Shown here piece after piece: positions 63,011 to 64,000 of a DNA stretch of 64,000 nt (position 1 is the stretch's first letter; each line of letters starts with the position of its first letter). The notes below the pieces were generated by a model. That model was given only the letters and a program-made list of their open reading frames with translations, made no database searches and was not told the DNA's origin. The stretch spans positions 1 through 64,000 of the forward strand of contig NZ_JACSOH010000013.1 of assembly GCF_014349235.1 (NCBI RefSeq). Reading direction: 5' to 3'. Made by a program: the position numbers and the translations under genes. This stretch comes from Cytophaga sp. FL35 (GTDB lineage: Bacteria > Bacteroidota > Bacteroidia > Flavobacteriales > Flavobacteriaceae).

Positions 63011-64000
63011 ATGGCCAAATCTGTTTTTTCATGTATAGATGCCCATACTTGCGGTAACCCAGTGAGGGTAATTGCAAAGGGTGGCCCTGAGCTTATAGGG
63101 CGTAACATGAGCGAAAAAAGGCAGCACTTTTTGCGTGAATTTGATTGGATTCGTAAAGGGCTAATGTTCGAGCCTAGAGGTCATGACATGATGAGCGGTA
63201 GTATTTTCTATCCACCGAGCGATCCCAAAAATGATTTGGCCATCTTATTTGTAGAAACAAGTGGCTGCTTGCCCATGTGTGGGCACGGGACCATAGGTTC
63301 CATAACCATTGGTTTGGAAGAGGGCCTTATAAAACCCAAAATTCCAGGGGTTATTAAAATGGAAGCCCCGGCGGGATTGGTGGAAATTGAATACCAACAG
63401 ACCGAAAATAAAGTGGACTGGGTTCGATTGAAGAACGTAAAATCCTTTTTGGCTGCTACCAATCTGGAAATTGATTGCGATGCCTTGGGAAGCTTAATAT
63501 TTGATGTATCCTATGGTGGTAATTTTTACGCCATTGTAGATCCACAGGATAATTTTAAAGGTATTCAGCAATATTCCGCCAGTGAATTGATACGGTTTAG
63601 TCAAGAAATACGTGAAAAAATCAATCGAAAATACCCCGATATGTTCATTCATCCAGAAGACAAGACCATTAACGGGGTGAGTCATATGCTGTGGACGGGG
63701 ACAACCCTTTCCCCTGACGCCACGGCCCGTAATGCCGTTTTTTACGGAGATAAAGCCATTGATAGATCGCCCTGTGGTACCGGAACTTCCGCAAGAATGG
63801 CCCAATGGCATGCCAAAGGGCTTCTAAAAATGGGGGAAGAATTTGTTCATGAGAGTTTTATTGGCTCTCAATTTGTGGGTAGGGTAGAAGAGGAGACCAC
63901 CATAGCAGGCCAACCTGCCATCATCCCGAGTATACAGGGGTGGGCGAGAGTGTATGGCTATAATGAAATTAGTATTGATGATGATGACCCTTACGCATTT
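63011..64000 (+). CDS. 4-hydroxyproline 2-epimerase (proline racemase family), 3' end outside window
   Basis: The first 330 residues of a proline racemase superfamily protein; the family is about 333-345 residues, so only a few remain. The two catalytic Cys are present: C90 in PMCGHGTIG and C255 in DRSPCGTGTSA. It epimerises trans-4-hydroxy-L-proline to cis-4-hydroxy-D-proline, the first step of catabolism. Proline racemase or 3-hydroxyproline dehydratase (which lacks one Cys) are alternatives; both Cys being present argues against dehydratase. It completes the set except for a D-hydroxyproline oxidase, expected downstream. Co-transcribed with the dehydrogenase gene (22 bases). Confidence 0.9.
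   Translation, partial: MAKSVFSCIDAHTCGNPVRVIAKGGPELIGRNMSEKRQHFLREFDWIRKGLMFEPRGHDMMSGSIFYPPSDPKNDLAILFVETSGCLPMCGHGTIGSITIGLEEGLIKPKIPGVIKMEAPAGLVEIEYQQTENKVDWVRLKNVKSFLAATNLEIDCDALGSLIFDVSYGGNFYAIVDPQDNFKGIQQYSASELIRFSQEIREKINRKYPDMFIHPEDKTINGVSHMLWTGTTLSPDATARNAVFYGDKAIDRSPCGTGTSARMAQWHAKGLLKMGEEFVHESFIGSQFVGRVEEETTIAGQPAIIPSIQGWARVYGYNEISIDDDDPYAF

Noticed and set aside
1-64000. CRISPR arrays, rRNA genes, prophage genes, integrases, toxin-antitoxin or restriction systems
   Set aside because: Both strands were read; none of the hallmark repeats or motifs was found in this window.

Overview
The window looks like chromosomal DNA of a marine member of the Flavobacteriaceae (Bacteroidota). 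Evidence for this: two SusC/SusD outer-membrane pairs, an ECF sigma/FecR pair, a type IX secretion (T9SS) sorting domain, DUF4290, DUF2911 and START-like proteins typical of the phylum, the bacillithiol enzyme BshB1, a CcsBA cytochrome c maturation fusion, and repeated promoters of the Bacteroidota form TAnnTTTG, some with TTG about 17-20 bases upstream. Genus cannot be fixed from the sequence alone.

Layout. 1-1.1 kb: the N-terminal end of a Cys-rich copper-binding protein, a decayed IS3-family transposase and a tRNA-Met. 1.2-16.1 kb: mostly housekeeping genes (START-like protein, class IV aminotransferase, YqgE/AlgH, HU, fmt, recQ, an AAA nucleotide-binding protein, DUF493, DUF4290, murA, a membrane protein, a DUF6340 lipoprotein), then a photolyase/SDR/SRPBCC operon, a T9SS cargo protein and a DUF2911 protein. 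16.1-33.1 kb (minus strand): a transport and utilisation locus with a large PIG-L deacetylase, an unlisted 33-residue membrane protein, a sodium:solute symporter, a LacI regulator with a perfect 20-bp palindromic operator, SusC, SusD, an FG-GAP/ASPIC surface lipoprotein and a DUF5107/TPR protein. It has no recognisable glycoside hydrolase or lyase. 33.2-36.6 kb: MscS channel, lipoprotein, Maf, KdsC-like phosphatase and DUF2520 protein. 36.8-40.0 kb: CcsBA. 40.1-51.3 kb: ECF sigma, FecR, SusC with STN domain, SusD, a PhoD-like phosphatase and a sulfatase, all on the plus strand. 51.3-57.2 kb: an HExxH lipoprotein, MATE transporter, bshB1, a TPR histidine kinase and tRNA-His. 57.2-64 kb: M28 peptidase, aldose 1-epimerase, and a 4-hydroxyproline catabolic operon (DapA-family deaminase, alpha-ketoglutarate semialdehyde dehydrogenase, hydroxyproline epimerase) cut by the window edge.

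How the parts may work together. Locus 1 could capture a substrate at the outer membrane (SusCD, FG-GAP protein), deacetylate it (PIG-L), import the product with sodium (symporter) and sense it through LacI. Locus 2 is built for an ester-bearing substrate: SusC signals through FecR to the ECF factor, and the phosphatase and sulfatase strip phosphate and sulfate. The hydroxyproline genes would feed 2-oxoglutarate to the TCA cycle. The most notable sequence details are the hidden 33-residue membrane protein, the LacI-type operators, a MurA with Asp in place of the catalytic Cys, an SDR lacking its catalytic Tyr, and a tRNA-His with two U-U oppositions in its acceptor stem.
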